Shown piece after piece: positions 19,208 to 28,808 of a stretch of DNA of 64,000 bases. Source of the DNA: Chryseobacterium indologenes. Its GTDB lineage: Bacteria; Bacteroidota; Bacteroidia; Flavobacteriales; Weeksellaceae. Below the pieces are notes generated by a model that was not told the origin of the DNA, searched no databases, and was given only the letters and a program-made list of their open reading frames with translations. Positions within the stretch are counted from its first letter, which is position 1; every line of letters starts with the position of its first letter. The translations under genes were made by a program, and so were the position numbers. The stretch covers positions 4,774,001-4,838,000 of the forward strand of contig CP065590.1 in assembly GCA_016025055.1 (NCBI GenBank). Reading direction: 5' to 3'.

Positions 19208-19229
19208 CAAATATACTTAATTAAGTGTA
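19208..19229 (-). promoter_or_regulatory. Promoter of the marR-crt operon with palindromic operator
   Basis: On the minus strand TATATTTG (19208-19215) is a perfect -7 element. Abutting it upstream is the perfect 12-bp palindrome ACTTAATTAAGT (19215-19226), extended to near-symmetry at 19212-19229. This is the expected size and place for a MarR-dimer operator blocking the polymerase. Confidence 0.6.
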
Positions 19230-19624
19230 TAAATAAACTTTTTTTTTTTTTTATTTTATTTTATCAATATTTGTACTCATTTATTTCAATACAGGAAACA
19301 GATAATTTATCAATCAAGCTATATGTATAAAGGGTTATTGCTGAAAAAACGTCATGGAATAATGTAGAGGTACAGAAGTACTGGAAAGTATATTTATCAA
19401 CCAAAAACTAATTACAATCAAATAAAGAAAATGCGGGATCAAAATGAAGCAGAGAATCTATTTACTATGTAACATGTAAAAAAGAGCAAATTTTCCATGT
19501 TATTTTTAGTATTACAACACGAAGTTTACAAACCGGGAAAATCTCCAATAAAATAAACTATGGATGTTATTTTTTTATTTAAAGCCCCCCGATTAAACCG
19601 TCACATTTTTAATTAATAATCTAT
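19230..19624. other. AT-rich intergenic region
   Basis: Contains a 13-T homopolymer (about 19238-19250) and no credible ORF, RNA gene or clear promoter. Confidence 0.3.
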
Positions 19625-19992
19625 ATGAAAAAAATCATTTCACTTTTAGCCTTATTACCTTCTGCCCTGTTATTTTCCCAACAACTTACAGGAGTAGGTT
19701 TTCAAAAGGGAGAAAATGAGTCTTGGGCTATTAATGTCGATGTGTCTACAAAACAAAATGTTATAGTTTCTTATCCCGTGCTAGGATGTGCTGGTAAATG
19801 GAACCTGATAAAAGATGAAGGAAAAAAATCCTGTTCAAGGAAGTAATTGAAGAAGGTGTTGATCAATGTACACCAACAGGCTTTGTTACTTTAGTAAAAG
19901 ACGAAATATCTCCATCCGCTTACAGATTTTACATTTATGAAAAGAAGGAAGACAAAACCCCTTATGCTATCGGAATTCTCGAAGGAAAATAG
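19625..19992 (+). pseudogene. Small secreted protein, frameshifted
   Basis: Signal peptide MKKIISLLALLPSALLFS, then QQLTGVGFQKGENESWAINV. The frame stops at 19844-19846 after GKKSCSRK. Adding one A to the run 19822-19828 continues it as DEGKKILFKEVIEEGVDQCTPTGFVTLVKDE and RFYIYEKKEDKTPYAIGILEGK to a TAG at 19992, giving about 122 residues and a terminator 50 nt later. The restored protein looks like a small periplasmic or exported beta protein; two cysteines in the restored form could pair. Family not recognised. Confidence 0.65.
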
Positions 19993-20040
19993 AAACAGGC
20001 TCATCTGAACAGATAAATAATCTTTAAGATTAAAATGTAA

Positions 20041-20077
20041 AAACAAAAAATCCCGCAGTAGCGGGATTTTTTGTTTT
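20041..20077. terminator. Bidirectional rho-independent terminator
   Basis: Perfect stem AAACAAAAAATCCCGC / GCGGGATTTTTTGTTT with a 4-nt loop, between convergent genes (19625 plus and 20083 minus); A and T runs serve both strands. Confidence 0.85.
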
Positions 20078-20082
20078 TACAT

Positions 20083-20601
20083 TTATTTTATTTCTACAGG
20101 AACCGAGATTTTATCCCAATCCATTGTGAAACCATTATTGTTTATCTTATATACCAAGTTTTCCTGTGTTGCCGGTAAAGCTTTTGTTTTTACATCAACA
20201 CGTAAGGCATCTTTGGCTTGTTCATATTTATAAGCTCCCCATTGCTTTGGCTCTTTGTTAAAAATTGCGGTCCATGTTCCGCTTTCTTTAGGGATCAGGA
20301 AAAAACTATATTTACCTGCAGGTAGTTTTTTACCCTGAACGGTAAGGTCTTTATCCGTTTCGAAAGTAGTCGCTTCATTGGCACCTGCCCGCCAGACTTT
20401 ATCATAAGCTTCCAAACCGCCCCATATGGTACGTCCTTTAACAGAAGGGCTGCTATAGGCGATGGTAATGTTTGCATCTTTAATTTTTCCCGTTGCAGTA
20501 GCAGGAGGGCTGGCAGGTTTTTTAGTATCCTGTGCAAAGGCATTCAGGGAGATTGTCATGGTCGCAACAAGTACGGTTGCCGATTTGATGATGGTTTTCA
20601 T
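20083..20601 (-). CDS. DUF2911 domain-containing secreted protein
   Basis: 172 residues: signal peptide ending in NAFAQ, then the DUF2911 core [40 protein letters not shown] and [32 protein letters not shown]. These proteins are widespread in Bacteroidota and exported; no biochemical role is established. Last gene of the PIG-L / symporter operon, 37 nt after the symporter stop, with a strong terminator beyond it. Confidence 0.92.
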   Translation of the reverse strand: MKTIIKSATVLVATMTISLNAFAQDTKKPASPPATATGKIKDANITIAYSSPSVKGRTIWGGLEAYDKVWRAGANEATTFETDKDLTVQGKKLPAGKYSFFLIPKESGTWTAIFNKEPKQWGAYKYEQAKDALRVDVKTKALPATQENLVYKINNNGFTMDWDKISVPVEIK

Positions 20602-20638
20602 AATATTTTTGTTTATTTGTATGCTTACTGTTGTTTGC

Positions 20639-22330
20639 TTACGAATTTACTGCTTTATGCTTATAAAACAATACCCCAACGGCAGAAAATATAATGACTG
20701 CTGCTGCCCCGATTACATTGAGCCAGAGGAAAGAAACGACATCGAACTGATACACGGCAATAACCGTAATTTCCGATAAAATGGCAGCAATAAATACATT
20801 CGGGCCGTCAACTTTTTTATAGTAAAATGCGACCAGGAAAATTCCCAGTATCGGCCCGTAGAAAAGAGAACCCAATACATTAACCGCTTCGATAAGCGAT
20901 CCCATCTGTGTCGCAAACATCGCAACACCGATTGAAAAGATTCCCCATGCTAAAGTATGCAGCCGGCTATATTTCAATTCAGTCTTATCGTCAGGAATTT
21001 CTTTGCTGAATATTAAATGAACATCTTTTAATGAGCATGCAGCAAGGGAATTCAACGCTGCCGAAATGGAACCCCAGCTGGCCAGAAAAATAACGGCGAA
21101 TAACAAACCTATCATTCCTACAGGCAAGGTATTTTTTACAAAATACAGGAATATATAGTTGGTATCCGTTTTCTCGGCATTATAGTTTGAATTGTTGATC
21201 GCTTCCTCTACCCTTCCATGAAGTTCTTTAACCTGAGTCTGGGTATTTTTAAAATCCTGAATTCTTTGTTTGAGTTGGGGAGAATGAATTTCCTTGAGCT
21301 TTAGAATTTCTTTTGATTCGGCATTAAATTTTATTTGTAAATCCTGATGATCTTTTTCAAAAATTGCCGCCTGCTCAGGTTGCTTTTCCTTTAAATATTG
21401 ATAAGACCGTTCATTAAAGTAAATCGGAGCCGGTTTCAGAGAAAAGAATGCGAAAAGTAAAGCACCGATCAGCAGAATAGCAAACTGCATCGGGATTTTA
21501 ACCAATCCGTTCAGCAACAAGCCCATTTTTGCATTGGTATTGTCTTTCGCTGTAATATACCTCCCCACCTGGCTCTGATCTGTGCCGAAGTAAGATAATG
21601 CCAGAAAAAAACCGCCGATTAACCCACTCCAGATATTGTATTTATCTTTCCAATCGAATTCTGTAGTAATGACATTGAGCTTTCCAGATTTCCCGGCGAG
21701 ATAGAGTGCGTCCTGAAAACCAATTCCATTCGGCATATTCTGAATAAGCAGATATCCCGCAAAAGCCATTGTCCCCAGAATAATAAGAAACTGTAATTTC
21801 TGGGTGTGGGCAATTGCTTTTGCACCACCAACATAGGTATAAATCAACAAAATACCTCCTGTTAAAACATTGGTTAAGTAAATATTCCAGTTTAAAACAC
21901 TTGATAAAATAATACTCGGAGCATAAATGCTGATTCCTGTTGATAAACCTCTGGAAAAAAGAAAAAGCAGCGACGTGAGTACCCTTGTTTTTTTATCAAA
22001 ACGGTTTTCTAAATATTCGTAAGCTGTATAAACATTTAAGCGTTGAAAAATCGGGATGAAAGTGATACAGATCACAATCATCGCGAGAGGTAATCCAAAG
22101 TAATACTGTACGAAACGCATGCCGTCTGTATAAGCCTGGCCCGGTGCAGACAAAAATGTAATGGCACTGGCCTGCGTAGCCATAATTCCTAAAAGCACAA
22201 TGTACCACGGCATTTTATTATCTGCTTTCAGGTAAGATTCGTTGCTTTTCTGACCACGACCAATGAATACACCATAAATCACCACTACCAAGAGTGTAAA
22301 AATAAGAACTGTCCAGTCTATAGTACTCAT
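20639..22330 (-). CDS. Sodium:solute symporter family transporter
   Basis: 563-residue inner-membrane SSS-family carrier with about 13 helices. It shows [17 protein letters not shown] (the conserved TM2 region), [19 protein letters not shown] (TM3 signature), and [17 protein letters not shown] in the middle, with a soluble K/E-rich loop at about 320-375. The substrate is unknown; coupling to the secreted PIG-L deacetylase suggests a sugar or acid released by it. The start codon overlaps the stop of the 34-residue peptide gene (ATGA), implying coupled translation. Confidence 0.92.
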   Translation of the reverse strand: MSTIDWTVLIFTLLVVVIYGVFIGRGQKSNESYLKADNKMPWYIVLLGIMATQASAITFLSAPGQAYTDGMRFVQYYFGLPLAMIVICITFIPIFQRLNVYTAYEYLENRFDKKTRVLTSLLFLFSRGLSTGISIYAPSIILSSVLNWNIYLTNVLTGGILLIYTYVGGAKAIAHTQKLQFLIILGTMAFAGYLLIQNMPNGIGFQDALYLAGKSGKLNVITTEFDWKDKYNIWSGLIGGFFLALSYFGTDQSQVGRYITAKDNTNAKMGLLLNGLVKIPMQFAILLIGALLFAFFSLKPAPIYFNERSYQYLKEKQPEQAAIFEKDHQDLQIKFNAESKEILKLKEIHSPQLKQRIQDFKNTQTQVKELHGRVEEAINNSNYNAEKTDTNYIFLYFVKNTLPVGMIGLLFAVIFLASWGSISAALNSLAACSLKDVHLIFSKEIPDDKTELKYSRLHTLAWGIFSIGVAMFATQMGSLIEAVNVLGSLFYGPILGIFLVAFYYKKVDGPNVFIAAILSEITVIAVYQFDVVSFLWLNVIGAAAVIIFSAVGVLFYKHKAVNS

Positions 22331-22431
22331 GCCCAGAATTTAGTAAACCAATAATAAAATGCGATCTGTAATACTAATGCAGCTGCTAATAGTATGTACC
22401 AGGTATTCCAATTTTTAAGTTGCTTGTTCAT
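22327..22431 (-). CDS. 34-residue single-pass membrane peptide between PIG-L and symporter
   Basis: A 34-codon gene, begins MNKQLKNWNTWYILL and continues through a hydrophobic helix to [10 protein letters not shown]. Its ATG overlaps the PIG-L stop by one base (TGATG) and its TGA overlaps the symporter start (ATGA), which is the geometry of real coupled genes. Aromatic belts flank one membrane helix, N-terminus basic and therefore probably inside. It may be an accessory subunit of the symporter, as the small DUF4212 subunits are for other SSS carriers, but it is much shorter and the parallel is only inferred. Confidence 0.7.
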   Translation of the reverse strand: MNKQLKNWNTWYILLAAALVLQIAFYYWFTKFWA

Positions 22432-24935
22432 CAGTTCTTCTGTGCAGATAAAAAGTTAAAAAATAAACGTGCCGCTCCCACATTTCCCGCAGGCAGCTGT
22501 CTGAAAAACGCCAACGGGGTATAAATAAAATTACCTTTACCATATTTGGCATATAACGTTGATCCCTGCAGAGGTTCTTCGCCTGTATCATACATTTCAA
22601 AAAGCGGTTCATACGCTGCATCCCATTGGGCAGGGAAATAAGCACCCCGCTCCTGTACCCAGCCTTTAAAATCATCTGCAGTAATTTTATTCGGGAAGTT
22701 CAGCAATTTATGGCCTGGATTTAAGAACTTAACCGATGCATTTTCTTCAGTGACCCGCTTATTGGCAATACTGAAATTGTACATTCCCAATTGATCAACG
22801 GTTGTATCCTGGTTGGTGTTGTACTGCATCACCAGATTACCTCCGGCTTTTGCATAAGACCATAAAAAGGGCATCCAGCGACCCAGCTTTTTCTCTGTGT
22901 TATTGGCGCGAACACCAAGTATAATGGCATCATATTGCGAGAGCTTGTTCCGACTATTATTTTCGATGGATTCATCTGAGTTGCCGTAAAAATCTTCATC
23001 TTTCAGAACGTCAACCTGAATACCTGCAATGCGTAGGAACTCAGGAATAAAATCGCCCGCACCTTCAATATATCCTACTTTTTTAATCTTCGCCTGAATA
23101 TCACCTTTCATTACGGTTACCGTCGCAGGAGCAAAATATTGTAGGGATGGTAAATGAGGGTACTGAATTAATACCTGTTTTTTATTAAAAGTGGCTCCAT
23201 CTGCAACAAAGCTGGCATCCAATTGCCGACGGGCAGAATTAATGGCAGCAAGCTTGGTTTTTGGAATAACGTAATTGATGGTAGTATCTTTTCCATTGTT
23301 CAGACTTACATCAGCTCCACCTAATCGTTCTCCGTTATACATGAGGTTTAGAACACCTTTACGATACGGTTTATTAGAATTGACTTTCACATTTAAATTC
23401 AATTGTAAATCTTCATCTTCCCTGACTAAATAAAGCGGTTGTGTAAACTTCAGTTCCAGTGCAGGAAAAATGCGCAAAGCTTCCACGACATCACCACGCA
23501 CGGGGTCTAATTTTTTGAAAGATAAAGGAAGTTGAACCTGAAACTTTTCAGAACCGATTTTTAACCCAAGCAAAACATTCAAAGGTGACTCTGCTTCAGG
23601 TAAACCGACTAAGGTATCATTTGGAACCGAGAAAGTTGCTGCATTTACAGGAGGTTTTGCCAACCAGTAAGGTTCTGTGAGTGCTGCATCTTCAGGAATC
23701 TGAATGTCATGCTGGAGGGTAATCAACGAATCTTTTGATAGTTTTCTGTTGAAGCTTTCAGATTGATTTACCCATTTTACATTTTCTAACACAACAGGGT
23801 CTGCAGCTCTTGAAATCAGATTTAACCTGAAATTGTAATGATTGCCGGCAACTGCTTCAGCCTGATTGGTAACCACCTCGCCCATAAACCCGACGCAGCT
23901 TACAATGATATGGTCAAGAGATTTCAGTTTGTCTTTTTTTACATCTGCATCCTTTAGCGCTACAACTTTTTTCCGTAAGGCAAGCAAAGCAGGTAAGCTG
24001 AGGTCAGGGTTATTGAAGCTGAAAGCGGAAATAATCTTATCCAGAGACTGGTCTATATCAGCGTTTCCTTGTGAAGTCCAGGTTTTAGGTATTCCGTCAA
24101 AAAGGGTTGCTTTTGCAGGCTCACCACTGACATGGGCAAAATATTCAGTTCTGATTCCAGCGACAGACTGTGTTCCGGCACCCTGGCTTTTATGTAAACT
24201 CCTGCTTAGCCCTGCCAGTTCACCATAGCCCATTCCCAATTGTGGATCATATTGCCCAACCGTAACTTTCAGTTGATTTTCAGCGGTTGTATTAACTCCA
24301 CCAAAACGGAAGGTATTCCACAATACGCGTTTGGGTTGCCATACGTTAACATATTTCAGTTGGTCCGGAAAAGCATTTTTATCGCCTGCCAGCTTAAAAG
24401 CTTTTTCCGCCACCACTGCCGAAGCTGCATGTTGTCCGTGACCTGCCGCAGCAGTAGGTGGAAAGCGGCAAATGATAACATCAGGACGGAATTGACGGAT
24501 TACCCAGACCACATCTGCTGTAATACTGTCTGCATTCCATTGTTTAAAAGTATCAGTAGTATTTTTAGAGAACCCGAAATCAATCGCACGGGTAAAAAAC
24601 TGCCGGGCGCCGTCCAACTTTCTTGCTTCCAACAGCTCATGTGTTCTGATTAAGCCCAATGCAGCACCCTGCTCTGTTCCTAATAAATTCTGACCGCCGT
24701 CTCCCCGTGTTAGGGATAAATAGCCCGTTTCTACATTCTGATCATTGATGAGCCAAGACAGCAATCCCGTATTCTCATCATCAGGATGAGCTGCAAGGTA
24801 TAAAACTTTAGGCAGCTGTCTAAGCGTTTTGAGCTCGCGGTAAATTTCAGATGATTTGGAGGGCCGAACCTGTTGGGCCGAACAAAAAACCGTATTCAAT
24901 CCAAGGATAAATACAGTGCTTACTTTTTTGAACAT
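22431..24935 (-). CDS. Secreted PIG-L family deacetylase
   Basis: 834 residues with signal peptide (ends VFCSAQ). The N-terminal LmbE/PIG-L zinc deacetylase domain shows the metal motif AAHPDDEN (about 47-54), TRGDGGQN, and GHGQHAASA (HxxH-type, about 165). After it come beta-sandwich segments and a C-terminal glutamine-amidotransferase/ThuA-like region (about 620-830; AIILGVRANN). This is the long Bacteroidota version of the family, probably acting on N-acetylated sugars in the periplasm. First gene of the operon, with a well-formed promoter upstream. Confidence 0.92.
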   Translation of the reverse strand: MFKKVSTVFILGLNTVFCSAQQVRPSKSSEIYRELKTLRQLPKVLYLAAHPDDENTGLLSWLINDQNVETGYLSLTRGDGGQNLLGTEQGAALGLIRTHELLEARKLDGARQFFTRAIDFGFSKNTTDTFKQWNADSITADVVWVIRQFRPDVIICRFPPTAAAGHGQHAASAVVAEKAFKLAGDKNAFPDQLKYVNVWQPKRVLWNTFRFGGVNTTAENQLKVTVGQYDPQLGMGYGELAGLSRSLHKSQGAGTQSVAGIRTEYFAHVSGEPAKATLFDGIPKTWTSQGNADIDQSLDKIISAFSFNNPDLSLPALLALRKKVVALKDADVKKDKLKSLDHIIVSCVGFMGEVVTNQAEAVAGNHYNFRLNLISRAADPVVLENVKWVNQSESFNRKLSKDSLITLQHDIQIPEDAALTEPYWLAKPPVNAATFSVPNDTLVGLPEAESPLNVLLGLKIGSEKFQVQLPLSFKKLDPVRGDVVEALRIFPALELKFTQPLYLVREDEDLQLNLNVKVNSNKPYRKGVLNLMYNGERLGGADVSLNNGKDTTINYVIPKTKLAAINSARRQLDASFVADGATFNKKQVLIQYPHLPSLQYFAPATVTVMKGDIQAKIKKVGYIEGAGDFIPEFLRIAGIQVDVLKDEDFYGNSDESIENNSRNKLSQYDAIILGVRANNTEKKLGRWMPFLWSYAKAGGNLVMQYNTNQDTTVDQLGMYNFSIANKRVTEENASVKFLNPGHKLLNFPNKITADDFKGWVQERGAYFPAQWDAAYEPLFEMYDTGEEPLQGSTLYAKYGKGNFIYTPLAFFRQLPAGNVGAARLFFNFLSAQKN

Positions 24936-24954
24936 TTAATTTTACTTTGCAGGG

Positions 24955-24983
24955 CAAATATAAGTAAATCATCTTTCTTTCAA
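24955..24983 (-). promoter_or_regulatory. Promoter of the PIG-L operon
   Basis: On the minus strand TTG (24981-24983), an 18-nt spacer and TATATTTG (24955-24962) match both Bacteroidota promoter elements. The ATG of PIG-L is 19 nt beyond the -7 element. Confidence 0.7.
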
Positions 24984-25257
24984 CATTAAAAGAAGCAGAC
25001 TGTGAATTTCATAAAAAAAACGATTATTTTTTATTAAAACACAATTTTTATAAGGTTTATTCTCGCAGACGGAGGCTTTTATTTCCACAGATTCATCCGA
25101 CTGAGCAGATCTTACATAGATATTCGTGCATTCGTGGCATAAAAACATCATTAAGTACCTATCCATCAAAAAATCTGTGTACTTCCTGTACACAAAAATT
25201 TCACTTAAAATCGCTTAAGTGTCTAAAATCTTTTGTGCCTTTTGTGGTTAAGTTTAA

Positions 25258-25932
25258 TTACTTATTATTTTCAATTGTATTTCGTGTAAGATAGATATAA
25301 TTAAACATGCAAAATGTAGCTGCAGCTCCGAAAGTATGCCACAAAAAGTGTGTTCCGAAGCTCAACCATCCCCATTGATCAACGATACGGAAAGTGAGTG
25401 CAAGAACAAACGACAATAAAGCAAAACCAACCCATTTGCCTGCTTCCCATTGAGTGAAAATCAAATACTTTAGCACCGAGAAAAGTACAAATGAGGCCAT
25501 CAATGCATAATTGATATTGATAAAGAGAGAAGTATTATCTGTCAACATCCAGTTTCTCAAACCCAACATCAATATCAGATAGACAAGAACTATTATAACA
25601 GCATAGTACCATCTGGTGCTCTGCGCTACAAAGTAAAATCCGGCAGACAGACAGAGTAACATAATGGGCAGCCAATCCATCATGATAAATACCGGCCACT
25701 GCCTGAATGAATGATAGACAGTTCCGCCTATGGCTCCGATATATAATAAAACCAAGCAGTAAGATAAAAAAGGATATCTTTTAAAATTACCCTTCATTTT
25801 AATGGTCCAGAAAATGGCTAAGGCTAAAAAAAATACAGCAGTTACTGCATTTAACGGCTCAGGGAAAAGCTGTGCCATATCTGTTTCTTTATATAACATG
25901 CCTCCGTCCGGAGGTAGTAGGTTTATCGGCAT
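25258..25932 (-). CDS. Ceramidase-like seven-helix membrane protein (CREST superfamily)
   Basis: 224 residues, about seven helices. Motifs of the alkaline ceramidase / CREST metal hydrolases are in place: EPLNAVTAVFFLALA (cf. the ExxN..TN region), GTVYHSF (YH, about 74), MMDWLPIM (D, about 87), and the C-terminal HFLWHTFGAA (HxxxH, about 197). These residues bind zinc in the family. Bacteroidota make sphingolipids, so lipid amide hydrolysis is plausible, but the substrate is not known. Single gene. Confidence 0.78.
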   Translation of the reverse strand: MPINLLPPDGGMLYKETDMAQLFPEPLNAVTAVFFLALAIFWTIKMKGNFKRYPFLSYCLVLLYIGAIGGTVYHSFRQWPVFIMMDWLPIMLLCLSAGFYFVAQSTRWYYAVIIVLVYLILMLGLRNWMLTDNTSLFININYALMASFVLFSVLKYLIFTQWEAGKWVGFALLSFVLALTFRIVDQWGWLSFGTHFLWHTFGAAATFCMFNYIYLTRNTIENNK

Positions 25933-26386
25933 TATCTTTAATATACTTCATCTAAATATAGAAAAAATTTTGGCAGGAAATACCCGGATGTATCTGATTA
26001 TATTTTATAAAATTGTTAATTCTACTTTTTATACCCATAAACCGGATTGGTTGTAAAACGTATTTACTCCAAGCTCTTGCGAAATTATTTATGATTAAAA
26101 GATATGCGGTATTTTAAAATCTGGACAATTTATCAGATGTGTTTATAGCACTTCTTACCTTCAGGATATTAAAAAGAGATAAATATCAATACTTTTTTTA
26201 AAAAAAACATTTTATTTCAGAGAAAACTTAAATTTAACATCAATTGTCACAACCCCACATAAATTACTGAAAATAAATAAATTGCAATTCATTTTAAACC
26301 CATTACATTTTTATAAAATATTACAAGTTAATTAATTTTTTTTCATCTATTAAGGAATTATTTTATTTTTTTTTCATAAAATAAGT
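25933..26386. other. Intergenic region, nothing recognised
   Basis: AT-rich, with a long T/A-rich tail near 26330-26370. No credible ORF or RNA. The promoter of the following gene lies at its right end. Confidence 0.3.
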
Positions 26387-26394
26387 TATATTTG
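26387..26394 (+). promoter_or_regulatory. Bacteroidota -7 promoter element
   Basis: TATATTTG, exact consensus, 24 nt before the ATG of the secreted protein at 26418. Confidence 0.6.
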
Positions 26395-26417
26395 ACTTAG
26401 CAAAATCACACCATAAT

Positions 26418-27635
26418 ATGAAAACAAAATTTACACAATTCAGTGCTATTTTTATTGCCGGATTCTCATTTGCCCAAGTTGGTATCAATACAAGTGTTCC
26501 CAAAACAACAATGGATGTATCTGCTAAAAGAGACAATTCGGGTATACTTACGGATAACACGCAAACGTACGGATTACAGGCTCCAAGGCTTACAAGGGCT
26601 GAACTTACAGCCAATACGGCGAGCTATGGCAGCGATCAGAGAGGAGCATTAATTTATATTACGGATGTCACCGGTGGAGATGCTACAGGGCAGCGTATCA
26701 ATGTTACTGCTATGGGCTATTATTATTTTGATGGCGTTGTATGGCAAAGGCTTACCCAAGCAACCAATGCCATTTCTCCGGCGATTTCCGCATTACAATG
26801 TACTACAGCTTATTTAAATCCTTCCACGTATACTCCGGGTACTCCTTTCAACGGAAACCTTAGAGTTACCTATAGCCAGGGAAATGGTGGTTCGTATAAT
26901 TCAGGAGCTCCTTTTACAGTGAACGGATTAACTTTCCAGCTAAGACCCGGAACTTTAGAGTTTGGTGATGGCGAATTGGTGTTCTCCGTAACCGGAACTC
27001 CTACCACTGCGAATGATATGACTCTTCCTCTGAACAGCTCTGCAATCCCTTTCTTAACAGCAGCACAAAACTGTACTGCTACAGTGGGAAATAGCAGCCG
27101 TGCTGACATTTCACCCGTTGCTGCCATGGGATATCCTACCCTAACAACTGATGCCAACGGGAAACAAGCCTATACTTTTCCTCTGACTACTCCGGATGGT
27201 AAGTATTCCATAAGGGTAATATTTGACACTACAAGTGGTACAACTGCTGCCGTTCCCAATGTACAATTGTATAATAATACAGGTGCTACCGTGAATCTCT
27301 ATTGGAATTACAATACCGAATATGGGGGTTATATTGGTTCAGCGGTAACAACAAACAATATTACCTCAGGAGTATGGGGTGGTATGGCAGACTCATCAGC
27401 AACCTGGTACCCTCAAGGCACAGGGGCAGTAGGAAACGCTTACTGGGGGAACGTAGGGATTATAGACGGAGCCAGTGGCGGACCTGAACACAGAAGATAT
27501 ACCTGGATAGACAGCAATGCTTCTTCAAAAACCGCTTATACCGCAACCATTATGGCAGGAGCACCCACTTCTGGAAGTGCCCAACCCAACCTTTCTAAAA
27601 TATACATCAAGATAGAGCAAGTGAAAGCACAATAA
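26418..27635 (+). CDS. Large secreted protein of unknown function (QVGINT-type)
   Basis: 405 residues with signal peptide (ends GFSFA) and a mature N-terminus QVGINTSVPKTTMDV like the protein at 598. A segment LQAPRLTRAELTANTASYGSDQRGALIYITDV (about 49-80) is the standard Flavobacteriia surface-protein opening. The remainder is G/T/N-rich and beta-strand-like, with three cysteines. No catalytic motif or sorting domain is seen. It probably forms part of the exported surface layer; function unknown. A strong terminator follows. Confidence 0.82.
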   Translation: MKTKFTQFSAIFIAGFSFAQVGINTSVPKTTMDVSAKRDNSGILTDNTQTYGLQAPRLTRAELTANTASYGSDQRGALIYITDVTGGDATGQRINVTAMGYYYFDGVVWQRLTQATNAISPAISALQCTTAYLNPSTYTPGTPFNGNLRVTYSQGNGGSYNSGAPFTVNGLTFQLRPGTLEFGDGELVFSVTGTPTTANDMTLPLNSSAIPFLTAAQNCTATVGNSSRADISPVAAMGYPTLTTDANGKQAYTFPLTTPDGKYSIRVIFDTTSGTTAAVPNVQLYNNTGATVNLYWNYNTEYGGYIGSAVTTNNITSGVWGGMADSSATWYPQGTGAVGNAYWGNVGIIDGASGGPEHRRYTWIDSNASSKTAYTATIMAGAPTSGSAQPNLSKIYIKIEQVKAQ

Positions 27636-27673
27636 TAAATGTCCCAAAAAAGTTAGACACTTTTTAGGTAACC

Positions 27674-27705
27674 AAAAGGCGCCAACTGTAGTTGGTGCCT
27701 TTTTT
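27674..27705. terminator. Rho-independent terminator
   Basis: Stem AAAAGGCGCCAAC / GTTGGTGCCTTTT with a TGTA loop and flanking A and T runs, between convergent genes. Confidence 0.8.
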
Positions 27706-27753
27706 ATTTTTATAACTAAGCTTTTCTTCATCATTGATCTTAAAATCAAAACT

Positions 27754-28545
27754 TTAAGATCTCCCAATAATTTTGGCTTTTTCTTTCATAATCCCAAAGT
27801 AGGAATTGGTAAAAGCCGACAGACTTTTATAACCAATCATAAAAGCGATCTGGCTTAAAGTATATTCTCCTGTATCAATAAGTTCAATACTTTTTAAAAT
27901 ACGGATCAGCTGCATATATTTTTGGATCGTAATCCCTGTTTCCCGCTTAAATATACGCTGAAGGCTTCTTACAGACATTAAGGACAGATCAGCCAAGTCA
28001 TCTATACTTACCTGTTCCATGTAATTCTTATTAATATAACTGCATACAGGCAGTAATCTTGGATCTACCGGAATCGGGATTTGTAAACCTACTTTCTCTG
28101 TGCAGAAATGAGGAAGGCTATTCAATAAAGCGGTCAGGAAATATCCCTGTTCTTCATTTTCTTCCAATAATTTATTCCACTTTGAGGCATATTGTAACAT
28201 TTCTCTCAAAACCGGAGGCGCTGCAAAAACATGCACTTTATTATAAAAATCATTGTCGAAAACCGTTTTGAATAAAATCACCATCAGATTAACCGTACTG
28301 GCTTCCGACTGAGTATGATGTTTTTTGCCTGAAGGGATCCAGATTAAGTGATTTTGTGGAACCAGATAGATTTTATTCTCAATGTGAAAATACTGATACC
28401 CCTCTTCAACATAAGTCAGCTGATATCTTTGATGAGTATGATCATAGTCATCATGGGTCCAGTCTTTCTCATACCAGACATAAGCATCAATATTAATTTC
28501 ATCATCAAACTCCCCTTTTCTTTTTTCTGATAATCCACATTTCAT
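27754..28545 (-). CDS. AraC-family transcriptional regulator
   Basis: 263 residues: N-terminal cupin-type ligand domain (about 20-110; YQLTYVEEGYQYFHIENKIYLVPQNHLIWIPSGKKHHTQSE) and two C-terminal HTH motifs (about 165-260; ISIDDLADLSLMSVRSLQRIFKRETGI, then YTLSQIAFMIGYKSLSAFTNSYFG). It is divergent from the DapB-like gene at 28809, which it may regulate; the inducer is unknown. Confidence 0.92.
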   Translation of the reverse strand: MKCGLSEKRKGEFDDEINIDAYVWYEKDWTHDDYDHTHQRYQLTYVEEGYQYFHIENKIYLVPQNHLIWIPSGKKHHTQSEASTVNLMVILFKTVFDNDFYNKVHVFAAPPVLREMLQYASKWNKLLEENEEQGYFLTALLNSLPHFCTEKVGLQIPIPVDPRLLPVCSYINKNYMEQVSIDDLADLSLMSVRSLQRIFKRETGITIQKYMQLIRILKSIELIDTGEYTLSQIAFMIGYKSLSAFTNSYFGIMKEKAKIIGRS

Positions 28546-28808
28546 TTTGGCGTTTTATATAATAATTCTGGCAAATTTAATAAAAATACCAATTGTAAAT
28601 TTGCATTATCAAATAGATACACTTCCTGTTTTTCTACAATCAGATGAATTTATAGTAAGCATTTACTGTTAAACGATAAAAATTTATCAAAGGAAAAGAC
28701 GTAAGAAGGTTATATATTCAATACATGGAAACTCATCTGTTGAAATTCAAACTATCTTTGAGATAGATTAATAGTAAAAATAACATTCAATACATAAAAA
28801 ATAATATT

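Noticed and set aside
24969..25193. 75-codon minus-strand frame
   Set aside because: Lies in intergenic sequence with phrases (GTGCATTCGTGGCA-type) that look like dispersed non-coding repeats of flavobacteria.
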